This document shows, one piece after another, positions 8,165-17,658 of a stretch of DNA of 64,000 nt; positions within the stretch are counted from its first letter, which is position 1; the number at the start of each line of letters is the position of its first letter. The notes under the pieces were generated by a model. The model ran no database searches and was not told the DNA's origin. It was given only the letters and a program-made list of their open reading frames with translations. A program made the translations under genes and the position numbers. Origin of the DNA: Chryseobacterium sp. Leaf405 (GTDB taxonomy: Bacteria > Bacteroidota > Bacteroidia > Flavobacteriales > Weeksellaceae); assembly GCF_001425355.1 (NCBI RefSeq), contig NZ_LMQN01000015.1, forward strand, positions 481,862 to 545,861, read 5' to 3'.

Positions 8165-8797
8165 ATGAAAAAATTTTTATTAACAGCGACTATGTTAGTC
8201 GGATTTGTAACAATTGCTCAGGCTCAGCAAGGACGAGTTGGGATTAACACAATTACTCCTGCTGCTACTTTAGATGTTGTAGCTAACACAACAGATGCTA
8301 CAAGACCTGATGCAGTTTTGGTTCCTAGAATGACTGCGGCAGAACTAAATGCAAAGAATGCTGCTTATGTAGCAGCACAAAATGGAGCATTAGTATTTGT
8401 AACTTCCGGAACGGGTGTAGCTGCAACTAAAACAGCTAACGTTACAGGAACAGGTTTCTATTATTATGACAACGCTACATCTCTATGGGTAGCTGTTGGA
8501 GGTGGCGCTGCTGCTCCAAGGTATGAAGCTATTAGAGGTACTACAACGGTCACTACTGCTGCTGCATATGCACCAACAGCAACGGATTATTTTATTGTTA
8601 CTAATTCTGCATCTGGTACAATATTAAATTTTCCTAACTTAACAGCAGCTGATGCCGGTAGAACTGTATATGTATTTAATAATAATGCCGCTGGTAATAA
8701 TACAGTAAATAATGTTACGGGTATTATTGCAATGACTCCACTTAGAGGATATGCAATCCTATGGTCAGGAACAACTTGGTTCTCTTTAACAAAATAA
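8165..8797 (+). CDS. secreted protein with tail-fibre-like 'VGINTxxP' start
   Basis: A 210-residue protein with an Sec signal peptide (about 1-20, ...AQA^QQ), then RVGINTITPAATLDV, a short beta motif that recurs in Bacteroidota secreted, tail-fibre-like proteins. The next segment (VLVPRMTAAELNAKN...GALVFVTSG) has the 'PRMT..R/L..I..P..G..V' layout seen in the 62902 protein. The rest is Ala/Thr/Asn-rich beta-strand sequence without cysteine. No T9SS tail is seen. It is followed by another secreted protein gene 37 nt downstream, probably co-transcribed. Function unknown; a surface or structural role is inferred. Confidence 0.75.
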   Translation: MKKFLLTATMLVGFVTIAQAQQGRVGINTITPAATLDVVANTTDATRPDAVLVPRMTAAELNAKNAAYVAAQNGALVFVTSGTGVAATKTANVTGTGFYYYDNATSLWVAVGGGAAAPRYEAIRGTTTVTTAAAYAPTATDYFIVTNSASGTILNFPNLTAADAGRTVYVFNNNAAGNNTVNNVTGIIAMTPLRGYAILWSGTTWFSLTK

Positions 8798-8834
8798 TAA
8801 ATAACGTATAATAACAATTTAAAATTAAATAGCG

Positions 8835-9575
8835 ATGAAAAAAATATTTTATTTATTAATGTTAGGAGCAACGAGTTTACCTGTTGCAGCTCAAGTCTTG
8901 GCTAATGGAAACGTTATCAACAGTGGAATTACCAATTCAAACGTTTTCTTTGATGCAAGTACAACATTCAGTAATGAAGCTGGTTCAGGTGCCAATGTTG
9001 GAAAAGGTCTTGTAATCCCAAGTGTAGACTTAGTTAACTTTCAATTTGATTTAACTTTGGCTGATGGATTTACATTTCCTACGTTCTTTGACGGTATGAT
9101 TGTTTATAATAATGCTACTGGAACTACTTTAACTGCAGGTAACAGATCATCTACTGCCACTTTAGTTTCTCCAGGTTACTATTTTTTCTTCAATCCAAAT
9201 GGAGGTACTAATCAAACTGTACAGCCAGGTGTTTGGAGACCATTAGGTGGTGATCCTAAATTCAATGTTGTAAATGCTGCTGCTGCTGGTACTGCAACTA
9301 ATACATTAGTTGATGGTGCTCAGGTTTACGCATATAAAGGACAGTTCACTACAACTGGAAGTTCAACTGCCGTAACGATTGCTCCACCAACTGGTCTTAC
9401 TTCAATGTATGGAATCACGATTTTTAAAAGAGCTACTACAGGAAACAAAGTAGTTTTCTCTAAAGAATTATATTCATATAACTCAACTACAGGTGCTGCT
9501 GTCACAGGTTCTCCTAGTATGTCTGTAGTTTATCCAGCTGATACTTATGACTATATAATCGAATATTTCAAATAA
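8835..9575 (+). CDS. hypothetical secreted protein
   Basis: A 246-residue protein with a signal peptide (MKKIFYLLMLGATSLPVAAQ). The mature part starts NGNVINSGITNSNVFFDAST and is rich in Gly, Thr, Asn and aromatic residues, with probable beta strands and no cysteine. I do not recognise a named domain. It shares with the 8165 protein a low-complexity Thr/Ala composition and a 'fixed value plus display text' layout common in Flavobacteriia secreted proteins. It is the second gene of a two-gene unit and is followed by a good terminator. Confidence 0.72.
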   Translation: MKKIFYLLMLGATSLPVAAQVLANGNVINSGITNSNVFFDASTTFSNEAGSGANVGKGLVIPSVDLVNFQFDLTLADGFTFPTFFDGMIVYNNATGTTLTAGNRSSTATLVSPGYYFFFNPNGGTNQTVQPGVWRPLGGDPKFNVVNAAAAGTATNTLVDGAQVYAYKGQFTTTGSSTAVTIAPPTGLTSMYGITIFKRATTGNKVVFSKELYSYNSTTGAAVTGSPSMSVVYPADTYDYIIEYFK

Positions 9576-9601
9576 GAAATTTATTTTTTATAATAATATG
9601 A

Positions 9602-9632
9602 AGCCGATGATTTTATCATCGGTTTTTTTTAA
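9602..9632 (+). terminator. rho-independent terminator
   Basis: CCGATGAT-TTT-ATCATCGG stem-loop followed by eight T residues, about 28 nt after the 9575 stop. Confidence 0.88.
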
Positions 9633-9920
9633 TTCCTTTAATTGTGGTATTGTGATTTTACAAGGATAATTATATCATAGTAAATTTAAAAGTCATAAAA
9701 CTATTTAACATATTGATAATCAAAACAAATTGTATGTTAAGAATATCAAAATATTTTTATTTTAGTTAAAATTGTTAACTTTTTAGGCTTTATTTTAACA
9801 CTATTTAACAATAGGCTGTAAAATGCCTATTAATAGGAAGTTATAAGGGATATTAAGATAAAATTTAGTTTTTATTAACGTTTGTTAACAAACAGAATAG
9901 GCTGGTTGGAAGATTCCTGA

Positions 9921-9928
9921 TACATTTG
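9921..9928 (+). promoter_or_regulatory. -7 element for the rlpA-like gene
   Basis: TACATTTG lies 27 nt before ATG 9956; no -33 element is evident. Confidence 0.45.
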
Positions 9929-9955
9929 CTGAGTCAAAACCAATAAAAGTTCAAA

Positions 9956-10327
9956 ATGATGAAAAGATTCATTCTCGTAATCATAATGATGATTTCAACC
10001 TTTGGTATTTATTCTTTCAAGAACAATGCCATAGATGCGAAAAAAACAAGTTATGCATCGTACTACCACGAAAAGTTTAACGGTAGAAAAACAGCAAGCG
10101 GAGAGATCTTTGATAACGCAAAGTTTACCGCAGCAAACAGAACGCTTCCTTTTGGAACCAACATTAAGGTTACCAATCTGAACAATGGCAAAGAGGTAAT
10201 TGTGAAAGTAAATGATAGAGGACCTTACCATTCGTCAAGATCTTTAGATATGTCTAAAGCAGCGTTCGATGAAATCGGAGACACCCATAAAGGGACAATT
10301 CCGGTGGAATATGAAATTGTCGATTAA
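9956..10327 (+). CDS. RlpA-like double-psi beta-barrel protein
   Basis: A 123-residue protein with an N-terminal signal or anchor segment (about 1-22) and one RlpA double-psi beta-barrel domain. Visible motifs are TSYASYYHEKFNGRKTASGE, FTAANRTLPFGTNIKVTN, VNDRGPYHSSRSLDMSKAAF. RlpA-type proteins bind or cleave glycan strands lacking peptides at the septum or in the envelope. The conserved Asp and His of the catalytic groove (NDRGP, and the YYH near the start) are present. There is no SPOR domain, which is usual for the short Bacteroidota form. It is a single-gene unit. A second in-frame ATG lies one codon later. Confidence 0.88.
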   Translation: MMKRFILVIIMMISTFGIYSFKNNAIDAKKTSYASYYHEKFNGRKTASGEIFDNAKFTAANRTLPFGTNIKVTNLNNGKEVIVKVNDRGPYHSSRSLDMSKAAFDEIGDTHKGTIPVEYEIVD

Positions 10328-10343
10328 ATTTATGATTTAAATT

Positions 10344-10376
10344 AAAAAAGCCAACTGAAGAGTTGGCTTTTTTGTT
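10344..10376. terminator. bidirectional terminator between rlpA-like gene and xth
   Basis: AAAAAAGCCAACT-GAAG-AGTTGGCTTTTTT: a GC-containing stem with A tract on one side and T tract on the other, placed between convergent genes. Confidence 0.9.
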
Positions 10377-10381
10377 TTGTA

Positions 10382-11146
10382 TTAAAGACTTAATTCCACT
10401 AAGGCAGGACAATGATCCGAATGTACCGCTTCTTTTAAAATAACGGCTCTTGTAAGCTTATCTTTTAATGCATAAGACGTAAAATTATAATCTAATCTCC
10501 AGCCTTTATTTCTTTCCCTTGAATTTTGCCTGTAACTCCACCAAGTGTAATTATCAGGTTCATTATTAAAAAATCTGAAACTGTCGATTAATTCGCATTC
10601 ATTAATGAAATTGGTCATCCATTCTCTTTCCATGGGAAGGAAGCCTGAAACGTTTTTTAATCCGATAGGGTTGTGAATATCAATTTCTTCATGGCAAATA
10701 TTGAAATCTCCCGAAATAATAAGATTTGGAATTTCTTTCTTCAAATTTTTTATGTATTCTAAAAAATCGTGACAGAATTGCATTTTGAAATCCAGCCTTT
10801 CAATATTAGAGGCAGAAGGGACGTAAACCGAAATCGCAGAAAATTCGTCAAAATCAGCTCGAATGATTCTTCCTTCACTATCATAACTTTCAATACCACA
10901 GCCATACTCTACGTGATTAGGTTTTATTTTAGAAGCAATTCCGACACCGCTGTATCCTTTTTTCACTGCAGAATGCCAATAACTGTGATATCCTAATTTT
11001 TCAAGACTTTCGATATCTATTTGGTCGTTTCCTGCTTTGCTTTCCTGAATGCAGATAATATCCGGATCAGCAGTTTTAAGCCAACCTAAAAAATCTTTGG
11101 TAAAAGCTGCCCGAATTCCGTTTACGTTATAAGTGATTAATTTCAT
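10382..11146 (-). CDS. xth: exodeoxyribonuclease III
   Basis: A 254-residue exonuclease-endonuclease-phosphatase family AP endonuclease acting in base-excision repair. The start MKLITYNVNGIRAA, E35 in ICIQESKAG, SGDFNICHEEIDI, a TWWSYR segment and the final HSDHCP (catalytic Asp-His) are all present. Length fits the ExoA/XthA family. It shares terminators on both sides with its neighbours and appears monocistronic. Confidence 0.94.
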   Translation of the reverse strand: MKLITYNVNGIRAAFTKDFLGWLKTADPDIICIQESKAGNDQIDIESLEKLGYHSYWHSAVKKGYSGVGIASKIKPNHVEYGCGIESYDSEGRIIRADFDEFSAISVYVPSASNIERLDFKMQFCHDFLEYIKNLKKEIPNLIISGDFNICHEEIDIHNPIGLKNVSGFLPMEREWMTNFINECELIDSFRFFNNEPDNYTWWSYRQNSRERNKGWRLDYNFTSYALKDKLTRAVILKEAVHSDHCPALVELSL

Positions 11147-11167
11147 GCTTCAAAAATATTAATAAAA

Positions 11168-11205
11168 AATAAGCGGAAAAAATCTTAGATTTTTTCCGCT
11201 TATTT
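11168..11205 (-). terminator. rho-independent terminator downstream of porX
   Basis: A long stem AAGCGGAAAAAATC-TTA-GATTTTTTCCGCTT lies between the porX stop (11224) and the xth start. It is symmetrical and would end minus-strand porX transcripts. Confidence 0.8.
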
Positions 11206-11223
11206 CATTTCCCAAAAGTAAAA

Positions 11224-12768
11224 CTATTTGGGTTCTAAAATACTGAAAGGAATAATACATTCTTCCAGTGAAATTCCTCCATGTTGATAGGTTTCTTTAT
11301 AATAATTCACAAAATGATTATAATTCTTCGGATAAGCTAAGAAAATATTATTTTTCGCAAAAATATACTTGGAACTTAAATTTCCTTTCGGTAAAAAAAG
11401 TTTTTCAGGATTGGTTACTGCCCAAACATCGCTTGTATCATAGGTTAGGCTTTTACCTGTTTTATAACGAATATTCGTTGAAGTTTCTCTGTCACCAACT
11501 ACTTTACTAGGTTTTTTCACGTAAACTGTTCCGTGATCTGTAGTAATCACCAGTTTGAATCCATTTTCAGCAGCTATTTTGATAATCTTTAATAATGATG
11601 AATTTTCAAACCAGTTAAAGGTTAATGATCTGAAAGTTTTATCATCACGAATTAATTGATCAACAATATGATTATCGGTTTTTGCATGAGAAAGAATATC
11701 AATAAAGTTATAAACGATTACCAAAAGATCATTGTTTTTGTGCTGATTGAAATCATCGTAGATTTTTCTTTCAAAGTCGGCATTCAAAACCTTCAGATAT
11801 TTCATTGATTTAGAACTTAAACCAAGTCTCTTCATCTGATCTTCCAAAAAGTCACGCTCAAATTCATTTTTATTTCCTTCTTCATTATCATTAAACCATT
11901 TATCGGGAAAACGTTTTTCAATCTCAGAAGGCATTAAACCTGCAAAAAATGAATTTCTCGCATATTGAGTAGCTGTAGGAAGAATACTGTAATAATAATC
12001 TTCTGATACCTTATTATAATATTTTGTAAATAATGGTTCCACCACTTTCCATTGATCATAACGTAGATTATCAATCATCAAAAGAAGAACTTTTTCTTTT
12101 TCAACTTCAGGTTTTACTTTGTCTTTGAAAAGCGTATGGCTCATGATTGGTTTATCAGATTCATGCAACCAATCTTCATAATTGTTTTCAATAAATTTTG
12201 CGAACTGGATATTAGCTTCTTCTTTTTGAGATTGAAGAAGATCAGCAAATTCGTTATCTGTAACTTTATCAAACTTCAGTTCCCAGTTCACGATTTTTTT
12301 ATAATATTCTGCCCAATCCTGATACGTTCTTAAATAAGAAAGTTCCATAGAAAGGTTTCTGAATTCCTGCTGATACTGTAAAATCGTTTTCTGCTCAACA
12401 AGATTCTCTTCCTGAAGGTTTTTCTTTAATGATAGTAATATCTGATTTGGATTTACAGGTTTTAAGATATAATCTGCAATCTGCGAACCGATTGCTTCTT
12501 CCATGATGTGTTCCTCTTCGCTCTTCGTCACCATTACAATTTTTAAAGAACTGTCTTTATTCTTAATCATTGGGATGGCTTCAAGCCCCGAAATTCCAGG
12601 CATATTTTCATCGATCAAAGTCAATGCAAATTTTTCAGAATCCATTAGTTCTAATGCCTCATTCACGTTATTAACGGGAGTTACGTTGTAACCCTTTTTT
12701 TCTAAAAATACGATGTGAGGTTTAAGTAAATCTATTTCATCATCTATCCATAATATCTTTTCCGACAT
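11224..12768 (-). CDS. porX: PorX, type IX secretion response regulator with PglZ phosphatase-like domain
   Basis: A 514-residue protein. The N-terminal receiver domain (about 1-120) has the acidic pair in WIDDE, phospho-acceptor D53 in LTLIDENMPG, and a DYILKPVN lysine. A helical linker (about 125-210) is followed by a PglZ/alkaline-phosphatase-superfamily domain (about 220-510), with LLMIDNLRYDQW, SILPTATQYARNS, FIDILSHAKTDNH and VITTDHGTVYV as metal-site motifs. PorX works with PorY to control type IX secretion, and its PglZ domain is a phosphodiesterase. It is encoded alone here. This shows that the organism uses T9SS. Confidence 0.95.
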   Translation of the reverse strand: MSEKILWIDDEIDLLKPHIVFLEKKGYNVTPVNNVNEALELMDSEKFALTLIDENMPGISGLEAIPMIKNKDSSLKIVMVTKSEEEHIMEEAIGSQIADYILKPVNPNQILLSLKKNLQEENLVEQKTILQYQQEFRNLSMELSYLRTYQDWAEYYKKIVNWELKFDKVTDNEFADLLQSQKEEANIQFAKFIENNYEDWLHESDKPIMSHTLFKDKVKPEVEKEKVLLLMIDNLRYDQWKVVEPLFTKYYNKVSEDYYYSILPTATQYARNSFFAGLMPSEIEKRFPDKWFNDNEEGNKNEFERDFLEDQMKRLGLSSKSMKYLKVLNADFERKIYDDFNQHKNNDLLVIVYNFIDILSHAKTDNHIVDQLIRDDKTFRSLTFNWFENSSLLKIIKIAAENGFKLVITTDHGTVYVKKPSKVVGDRETSTNIRYKTGKSLTYDTSDVWAVTNPEKLFLPKGNLSSKYIFAKNNIFLAYPKNYNHFVNYYKETYQHGGISLEECIIPFSILEPK

Positions 12769-12980
12769 AATTTATTTTTTACATGGTTAATAGTATCAAA
12801 TTGTTGACCAATTCTTGCGAAAAACTGCCAAATTTAGAGGCTTTAAAGTTAAATATTAGTTAAATGAAAACATAACGGAATAGTTTTAGTTTTGTTTCAT
12901 CTGATACCACATTTGTACCTATTCAAAGATAGTGTAAATTACAACTAAGACCAATATTTTTAATAACCAGCCGATTTCTT

Positions 12981-13003
12981 ATAATTTTTTAAAGAATTAT
13001 TAT
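12981..13003. repeat. 23-nt near-palindrome, copy 1
   Basis: The sequence begins ATAATTTTTTAAAG and ends AATTATTAT. An exact copy lies at 36985-37007; both end 85 nt before a start codon on the same strand. Confidence 0.6.
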
Positions 13004-13059
13004 TGATAAGGCTAAATTTTTTTAATGAGAATTTAATCAAGCTTAAAATTTAAAATTCC

Positions 13060-13067
13060 TAACTTTG
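13060..13067 (+). promoter_or_regulatory. -7 element of the HD-hydrolase gene
   Basis: TAACTTTG overlaps an in-frame TTG (13065) that could otherwise be called as the start; this decides for ATG 13089. Confidence 0.6.
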
Positions 13068-13088
13068 TTTACTAATACTGACGTTTCA

Positions 13089-14315
13089 ATGCAGAATAAG
13101 CTAAAAATCATCAATGATCCGGTTCACGGTTTTATCAAAATTCCACACGAAATTTTATTTGACATTATCGAACATCCTTACTTCCAAAGATTGAGAAGAA
13201 TTGGGCAGACCGGACTTTTAAACCTGATTTTCCCCGGAGCGACTCATACAAGATTTCATCATGCGTTAGGTGCGATGCATTTGATGTTTACAGCTCTGGA
13301 AACACTGAAACAGAAAGGAGTGAAAATTTCTGAGGAAGAAGAAAAAGGGGCAATGTTAGCGATTTTGATGCACGATATTGGTCATGGGCCATTCTCTCAC
13401 GCTTTGGAAAGTATGTTGATGGACGATTGGCACCACGAAAATCTGTCATTATTGTTAATGAATAAATTGAACGAAGATTTCAACGGAGAACTTTCATGCG
13501 CGATTAAAATGTTTCAGGGAAAATATCATAGAAAATTTTTTAATCAGCTTATTTCTTCTCAGTTGGATGTAGACCGGCTTGATTATTTGAATCGTGACAG
13601 TTTTTTCACAGGAGTTTCCGAAGGAAATATTAATACTCAGCGAATTATTTCAATGATGAACGTTTGTGAAGACGACGAATTGGTGATTGATGCTAAAGGA
13701 ATTTATTCTATTGAAAATTTTCTTACGGCGAGAATGTTCATGTATTGGCAGGTATATTATCATAAAACATCGGCTTTGGCAGAATTTATTTTGGTTAAAA
13801 TTTTAGAAAGAGCAAAATATTTGATTTCTCAAGGAAAGGATTTACCTGCAACGGATAATCTGAAATATTTTTTACACCGCGAAAAAAGTTTGGCAACAGA
13901 CGAAGATGTGGAAAGATTTACACAGCTAGATGATAATGATGTTATCCAGGCGATGAAAATCTGGCAAAATTCTGATGACGTTATTTTGTCCTATTGGTGC
14001 AGATGTGTCATCCAGAGAAATCTCCCGAAAACAATTATTTCATCTCATCCATTTGATTCTGAATTTATTGAAGAAAAAATAAAAAATACGAATGAATTTT
14101 TCGGAATTGATAACGGAAATGAATTAGTGCACGAAATTAAGAGAAAACTTTTACCTTACGACAGTGAAAAACAGCCGATTTATCTTCTTCAGAAAAATGG
14201 TCAGAAAATAAGACTTGAAGAGTCCGAAGATCAGCTTCTGTCGGGTCTTATTGTTAATAAAACGACAAGATATATATTGACATTTCCGAGAGAAATTTCA
14301 CATCTTAATTCTTAA
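13089..14315 (+). CDS. HD-domain metal-dependent phosphohydrolase (dGTPase/SAMHD1-like)
   Basis: A 408-residue HD-superfamily protein. The metal site is built by H57/H58 in THTRFHH, H95-D96 in MHDIGHGPFSH, and a later Asp in SSQLDVDRLDYLNRDS. The start INDPVHGFI and FQRLRRIGQ are hallmarks of the YdhJ/SAMHD1-like group, which hydrolyses dNTPs or related phosphates. ATG 13089 is chosen because a TAACTTTG promoter element overlaps the upstream TTG. It precedes the lpx operon but has its own stop and a separate promoter follows. Substrate not known. Confidence 0.85.
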   Translation: MQNKLKIINDPVHGFIKIPHEILFDIIEHPYFQRLRRIGQTGLLNLIFPGATHTRFHHALGAMHLMFTALETLKQKGVKISEEEEKGAMLAILMHDIGHGPFSHALESMLMDDWHHENLSLLLMNKLNEDFNGELSCAIKMFQGKYHRKFFNQLISSQLDVDRLDYLNRDSFFTGVSEGNINTQRIISMMNVCEDDELVIDAKGIYSIENFLTARMFMYWQVYYHKTSALAEFILVKILERAKYLISQGKDLPATDNLKYFLHREKSLATDEDVERFTQLDDNDVIQAMKIWQNSDDVILSYWCRCVIQRNLPKTIISSHPFDSEFIEEKIKNTNEFFGIDNGNELVHEIKRKLLPYDSEKQPIYLLQKNGQKIRLEESEDQLLSGLIVNKTTRYILTFPREISHLNS

Positions 14316-14352
14316 ATAGTCTTAAAATTTACCATCATAAAATTAAAAAATG

Positions 14353-14381
14353 TTTGCGAATTATAGAATTTCTTATCTTTG
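14353..14381 (+). promoter_or_regulatory. promoter of the lpxD-lpxC/fabZ-lpxA operon
   Basis: TTTG at 14353-14356, a 17-nt spacer and TATCTTTG at 14374-14381 give a textbook Bacteroidota promoter. The lpxD ATG follows at 14388, so the mRNA is probably leaderless or nearly so. Confidence 0.72.
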
Positions 14382-14387
14382 CAGAAT

Positions 14388-15419
14388 ATGGAATTTACAG
14401 CTTCGCAAATTGCAAGTTTTATTGACGGAAAAATTATAGGTGACGAAAGTGCACTTATTACTGGAGTTTCACCTATCGAAGGCGGGGAAACAGGACATCT
14501 TTCTTTTATAGCACAAGATCGTTTTTCCCATTATTTGGATACCACAAACTGCTCTGTTATCATCGTTTCGGAAAATCTTTTGGTAAAAGATACTTATAAT
14601 CCTACTATCATTGCGGTAAAAGATGCCTATCTTTCTTTTCAGGTTCTTATGAATCTGTATCAGGAAATGCAGGGCAGAAAAGAAGGAGTTGAAGACGGTT
14701 CTTCAATTCATGATACTGCTGTGATTGGAGAGAGTGTGTATATCGGAACGTTTACATATGTATCTGAAAAAGCTAAAATCGGCGAAGGAACTCAGATATA
14801 TCCGCAGGTTTACATCGGAAAAGGCGTGAAAATAGGTAAAAACTGCAAGATCGACAGTGGCGCAAGAATCTATGATTACTGTATCATTGGCGATAATTGT
14901 GTTATTCATTCCAACACGGTAATTGGTGGAGACGGATTTGGTTTCCAGCCGACATCTGAAGGTTTTAAGAAAATTCCTCAATTAGGAAATGTTATCATTG
15001 AAGATGATGTTGAAATCGGTTCAAACTGTAGTATCGACAGAGCTACAATCGGTTCTACCATCATAGGAAAAGGAACTAAGATTGATAACCTGATCCAAAT
15101 TGCACACAACGTAAAAATTGGTAAAAACAACGTTATCGCAGCACAAGCCGGAATTGCAGGTTCTACAACTATTGGAGACTGGAACCAGATTGGCGGTCAG
15201 GTAGGTGTTGTAGGTCATATAAAAATTGGCAGTCAGGTGAAAATTCAGGCTCAGAGTGGTGTGAATTCTCATGTAAATGATAAGGAAACAGTTTATGGTT
15301 CTCCTGCCATCAGTTACAATGATTACCTGAGAAGCTACGTTCATTTTAGGAATCTTCCTGAAATCGTAAAAAGTATAAATAATCTTGAGAATAACTCAAA
15401 AGATAAAACTAATGAGTGA
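14388..15419 (+). CDS. lpxD: UDP-3-O-(3-hydroxyacyl)glucosamine N-acyltransferase LpxD
   Basis: A 343-residue acyltransferase of the Raetz pathway, adding the N-linked hydroxyacyl chain to UDP-3-O-acyl-GlcN. It has the N-terminal uridine-binding domain (about 1-100), then a left-handed beta helix of hexapeptide repeats (about 105-300) with the catalytic histidine in [12 protein letters not shown], and GGDGFGFQP. The C-terminal helix ends the protein. ATG 14388 is chosen since the upstream TTG (14379) lies inside the -7 box. The gene overlaps lpxC by 8 nt, which suggests translational coupling. Confidence 0.94.
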   Translation: MEFTASQIASFIDGKIIGDESALITGVSPIEGGETGHLSFIAQDRFSHYLDTTNCSVIIVSENLLVKDTYNPTIIAVKDAYLSFQVLMNLYQEMQGRKEGVEDGSSIHDTAVIGESVYIGTFTYVSEKAKIGEGTQIYPQVYIGKGVKIGKNCKIDSGARIYDYCIIGDNCVIHSNTVIGGDGFGFQPTSEGFKKIPQLGNVIIEDDVEIGSNCSIDRATIGSTIIGKGTKIDNLIQIAHNVKIGKNNVIAAQAGIAGSTTIGDWNQIGGQVGVVGHIKIGSQVKIQAQSGVNSHVNDKETVYGSPAISYNDYLRSYVHFRNLPEIVKSINNLENNSKDKTNE

Positions 15420-16809
15420 TATGCAAAAAACACTTCAGCAGGAAGTGACACTTTCCGGAATCGGACTTCATACTGGTAAAGAAGTAAAATTAACCATTAA
15501 ACCTGCAAAAGAAAACACAGGTTTTATATTTGTAAGAACGGATTTGGAAGGTCATCCTCAGGTTGAAGCTGATGTTAATTATGTTGTAGCAACAGAAAGA
15601 GGGACGACATTAGAAAAGTTGGGTGTAAAAATCAATACTTGCGAGCATCTTTTGGCAGCCTTGGTTGGTTGTGATATCGATAATGCCTTTTTAGAGATGG
15701 ATGCTTCTGAGCCGCCAATCTTAGACGGTTCTTCAAAGTTTTTTGTAGAAGCTATCGAAAGCGTTGGTGTGGTTGAGCAAAATGCAGCAAGAGAATATCT
15801 TGTGGTAAAAGAAGTTCTTACCTACAGCGATCCTACTACAGGATCAGAAATCACCATTATTCCTTCAGATACATACGAAGTAACTACAATGGTAGATTTT
15901 GGAACTAAGGTTTTAGGGACTCAAAATGCTACGCTTAAAAATATTTCTGAGTTTAAAGAAGAAATTTCATCTGCAAGAACATTCAGTTTCTTACACGAAT
16001 TAGAAATGCTTTTAGATCATGGTTTGATCAAAGGTGGAGATATTTCTAATGCCATCGTTTATGTAGATAAAGATCTTACACCTGAAACTACAGAAAAACT
16101 AAAGAAAGCGTTTGGTAAAGACAATGTGTCAATCAGACCAAACGGAATTCTTGATAATTTGAATTTAAATTATCCTAACGAAGCTGCAAGACATAAATTG
16201 CTTGATGTAATTGGTGATCTGGCTTTGGCAGGAGTAAAAATAAAAGGGAAAGTAATCGCCAACAAACCGGGACATTTTGTAAATACTCAATTTGCAAAAA
16301 AACTGAACCGTCAGTGGAAATTACACAAAAAGAAAAACGTTCCTGATTTTGATTTAACAAAAGAACCGGTTTTCGATATCAACGGAATTATGAAGTTGAT
16401 GCCTCACAGACCACCGTTTCTGTTAATTGATAAAATTCTTGAGCTTTCAGATTCTCATGTAGTGGGTCTTAAAAATGTGACAATGAACGAACCTTTTTTC
16501 GTTGGGCATTTCCCTAAAGAACCTGTAATGCCAGGAGTTCTTCAGGTAGAAGCTTTAGCACAGACAGGTGGAATTCTTGTATTGGCAAGTGTTCCGGACC
16601 CTGAAAATTACTCTACATATTTTATTAAAATTGATAAAGTAAAGTTCAAGAGAAAGGTAGTTCCGGGTGATACTCTTATTTTCAAAATTGAATTGATAGA
16701 GCCTATCAGAAGAGGGATTGTACACATGCAGGGGTACGGATATGTGGGCGACAGTATTGCGGTAGAAGCAGAACTGATGGCTCAAGTTGCAAAAAATAAA
16801 GTTGATTAA
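15412..16809 (+). CDS. lpxC: bifunctional LpxC-FabZ (UDP-3-O-acyl-GlcNAc deacetylase / 3-hydroxyacyl-ACP dehydratase)
   Basis: A 465-residue fusion. Residues 1-310 are Lpx[14 protein letters not shown], zinc ligands in CEHLLAAL and HKLLDVIGD, and EISSARTF. Residues about 325-465 are Fab[13 protein letters not shown] and [22 protein letters not shown] with the catalytic His and Glu. LpxC commits UDP-acyl-GlcNAc to lipid A; FabZ dehydrates hydroxyacyl-ACP, the acyl donor for LpxA. The fusion is characteristic of Bacteroidota and ties both fates of the shared precursor. ATG 15412 overlaps the lpxD stop; ATG 15421 is also possible. lpxA follows with no gap. Confidence 0.95.
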   Translation: MSDMQKTLQQEVTLSGIGLHTGKEVKLTIKPAKENTGFIFVRTDLEGHPQVEADVNYVVATERGTTLEKLGVKINTCEHLLAALVGCDIDNAFLEMDASEPPILDGSSKFFVEAIESVGVVEQNAAREYLVVKEVLTYSDPTTGSEITIIPSDTYEVTTMVDFGTKVLGTQNATLKNISEFKEEISSARTFSFLHELEMLLDHGLIKGGDISNAIVYVDKDLTPETTEKLKKAFGKDNVSIRPNGILDNLNLNYPNEAARHKLLDVIGDLALAGVKIKGKVIANKPGHFVNTQFAKKLNRQWKLHKKKNVPDFDLTKEPVFDINGIMKLMPHRPPFLLIDKILELSDSHVVGLKNVTMNEPFFVGHFPKEPVMPGVLQVEALAQTGGILVLASVPDPENYSTYFIKIDKVKFKRKVVPGDTLIFKIELIEPIRRGIVHMQGYGYVGDSIAVEAELMAQVAKNKVD

Positions 16810-17601
16810 ATGATCCATCAATTAGCTGCCGTTGATAAACGTGCGAAAATCAGCAAAAATGTAATCGTAGAACCTTTTACTACCATTGCAGGAGACGTGG
16901 AAATCGGAGAAGGAACTTGGATTGGTTCTAATGTTACCATTATGGATGGGGCAAGAATCGGTAAAAATTGCAGAATTTTCCCGGGAACCGTAATTTCTGC
17001 CATTCCTCAGGATCTTAAATTTGATGGTGAAGATACGCAAACCATTATTGGTGATGAAACGACGATCAGAGAATGTGTAACAGTAAACAGAGGAACTAAG
17101 GCTTTAGGATTTACTAAAATTGGTTCAAACTGTTTAATTATGGCAACTTCTCACATCGCTCACGACTGTGTTATCGGAGATCATGTTATCATCGTAAACG
17201 GTTGCGGTATTGCAGGTCATGTAGAAATCGGTGATTATACAGTAATGGGAGGTTTATCGGCTGTTCATCAGTTTGGTAAAATCGGAAAACATGTGATGAT
17301 TTCCGGTGGTACTTTGGTGAGAAAAGATATTCCGCCTTACGTAAAAGTGGCTAGAGAGCCGATGTCTTATGCGGGAATCAATTCTGTTGGCTTGAGAAGG
17401 AGAGGATTCACCAATGAAAAAATCTTTGAAATTCAAAAAATTTACAGAGCTATTTTTCAGATGAAGATGAATGTTTCTCAGGCAATTTCGCACATCGAAA
17501 AAGAAATGCTTCCGACTGCTGAAAGAGATGAAATTCTTCAGTTTATTCAAAATTCACCAAGAGGTATTGTAAAAGGATACGGAACAGGAAAGGAAAGCTG
17601 A
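16810..17601 (+). CDS. lpxA: acyl-ACP--UDP-N-acetylglucosamine O-acyltransferase LpxA
   Basis: A 263-residue left-handed beta-helix acyltransferase, first step of lipid A synthesis. It has hexapeptide repeats (about 10-190), the catalytic histidine in MATSHIAHDC, a PQDLKFDGEDT loop and the C-terminal helical domain with VGLRRRGF. The start codon touches the lpxC/fabZ stop, so the two are likely translationally coupled. The acyl-chain-length ruler cannot be read reliably by eye. Confidence 0.95.
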   Translation: MIHQLAAVDKRAKISKNVIVEPFTTIAGDVEIGEGTWIGSNVTIMDGARIGKNCRIFPGTVISAIPQDLKFDGEDTQTIIGDETTIRECVTVNRGTKALGFTKIGSNCLIMATSHIAHDCVIGDHVIIVNGCGIAGHVEIGDYTVMGGLSAVHQFGKIGKHVMISGGTLVRKDIPPYVKVAREPMSYAGINSVGLRRRGFTNEKIFEIQKIYRAIFQMKMNVSQAISHIEKEMLPTAERDEILQFIQNSPRGIVKGYGTGKES

Positions 17602-17658
17602 TAAAAAAGGATTATTGATCTTAAAAAAATTATAAAAAACAAAAGATAATACATAGTA

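Larger units (their letters stand above)
9576..9955. other. 380-nt intergenic region with dyads upstream of the rlpA-like gene
   Basis: After the terminator the DNA is AT-rich and has no ORF. It holds AATAGGC...GCCTATT (9810-9831), a perfect 14-bp palindrome GTTTGTTAACAAAC (9880-9893), and the nonamer AATAGGCTG repeated at 9810 and 9896. These are candidate operators for the downstream gene. Confidence 0.5.
12769..13088. other. divergent intergenic region between porX and the HD hydrolase
   Basis: 320 nt of AT-rich DNA without an ORF. It contains a 23-nt AT-rich near-palindrome at 12981-13003 that recurs exactly upstream of the ada-like gene, and a TAACTTTG -7 box at 13060-13067. Confidence 0.5.

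Noticed and set aside
8097..9920. Similar TTGGGAAGAGTCCC and TTGGAAGATTCC hairpins upstream of 8165 and 9956
   Set aside because: Shared bases are few, spacing to start codons differs, and the similarity is within chance for short dyads.
12981..13003. Fur box
   Set aside because: The palindrome lacks the GATAATGATwATCATTATC pattern and neither gene has an iron-related role.
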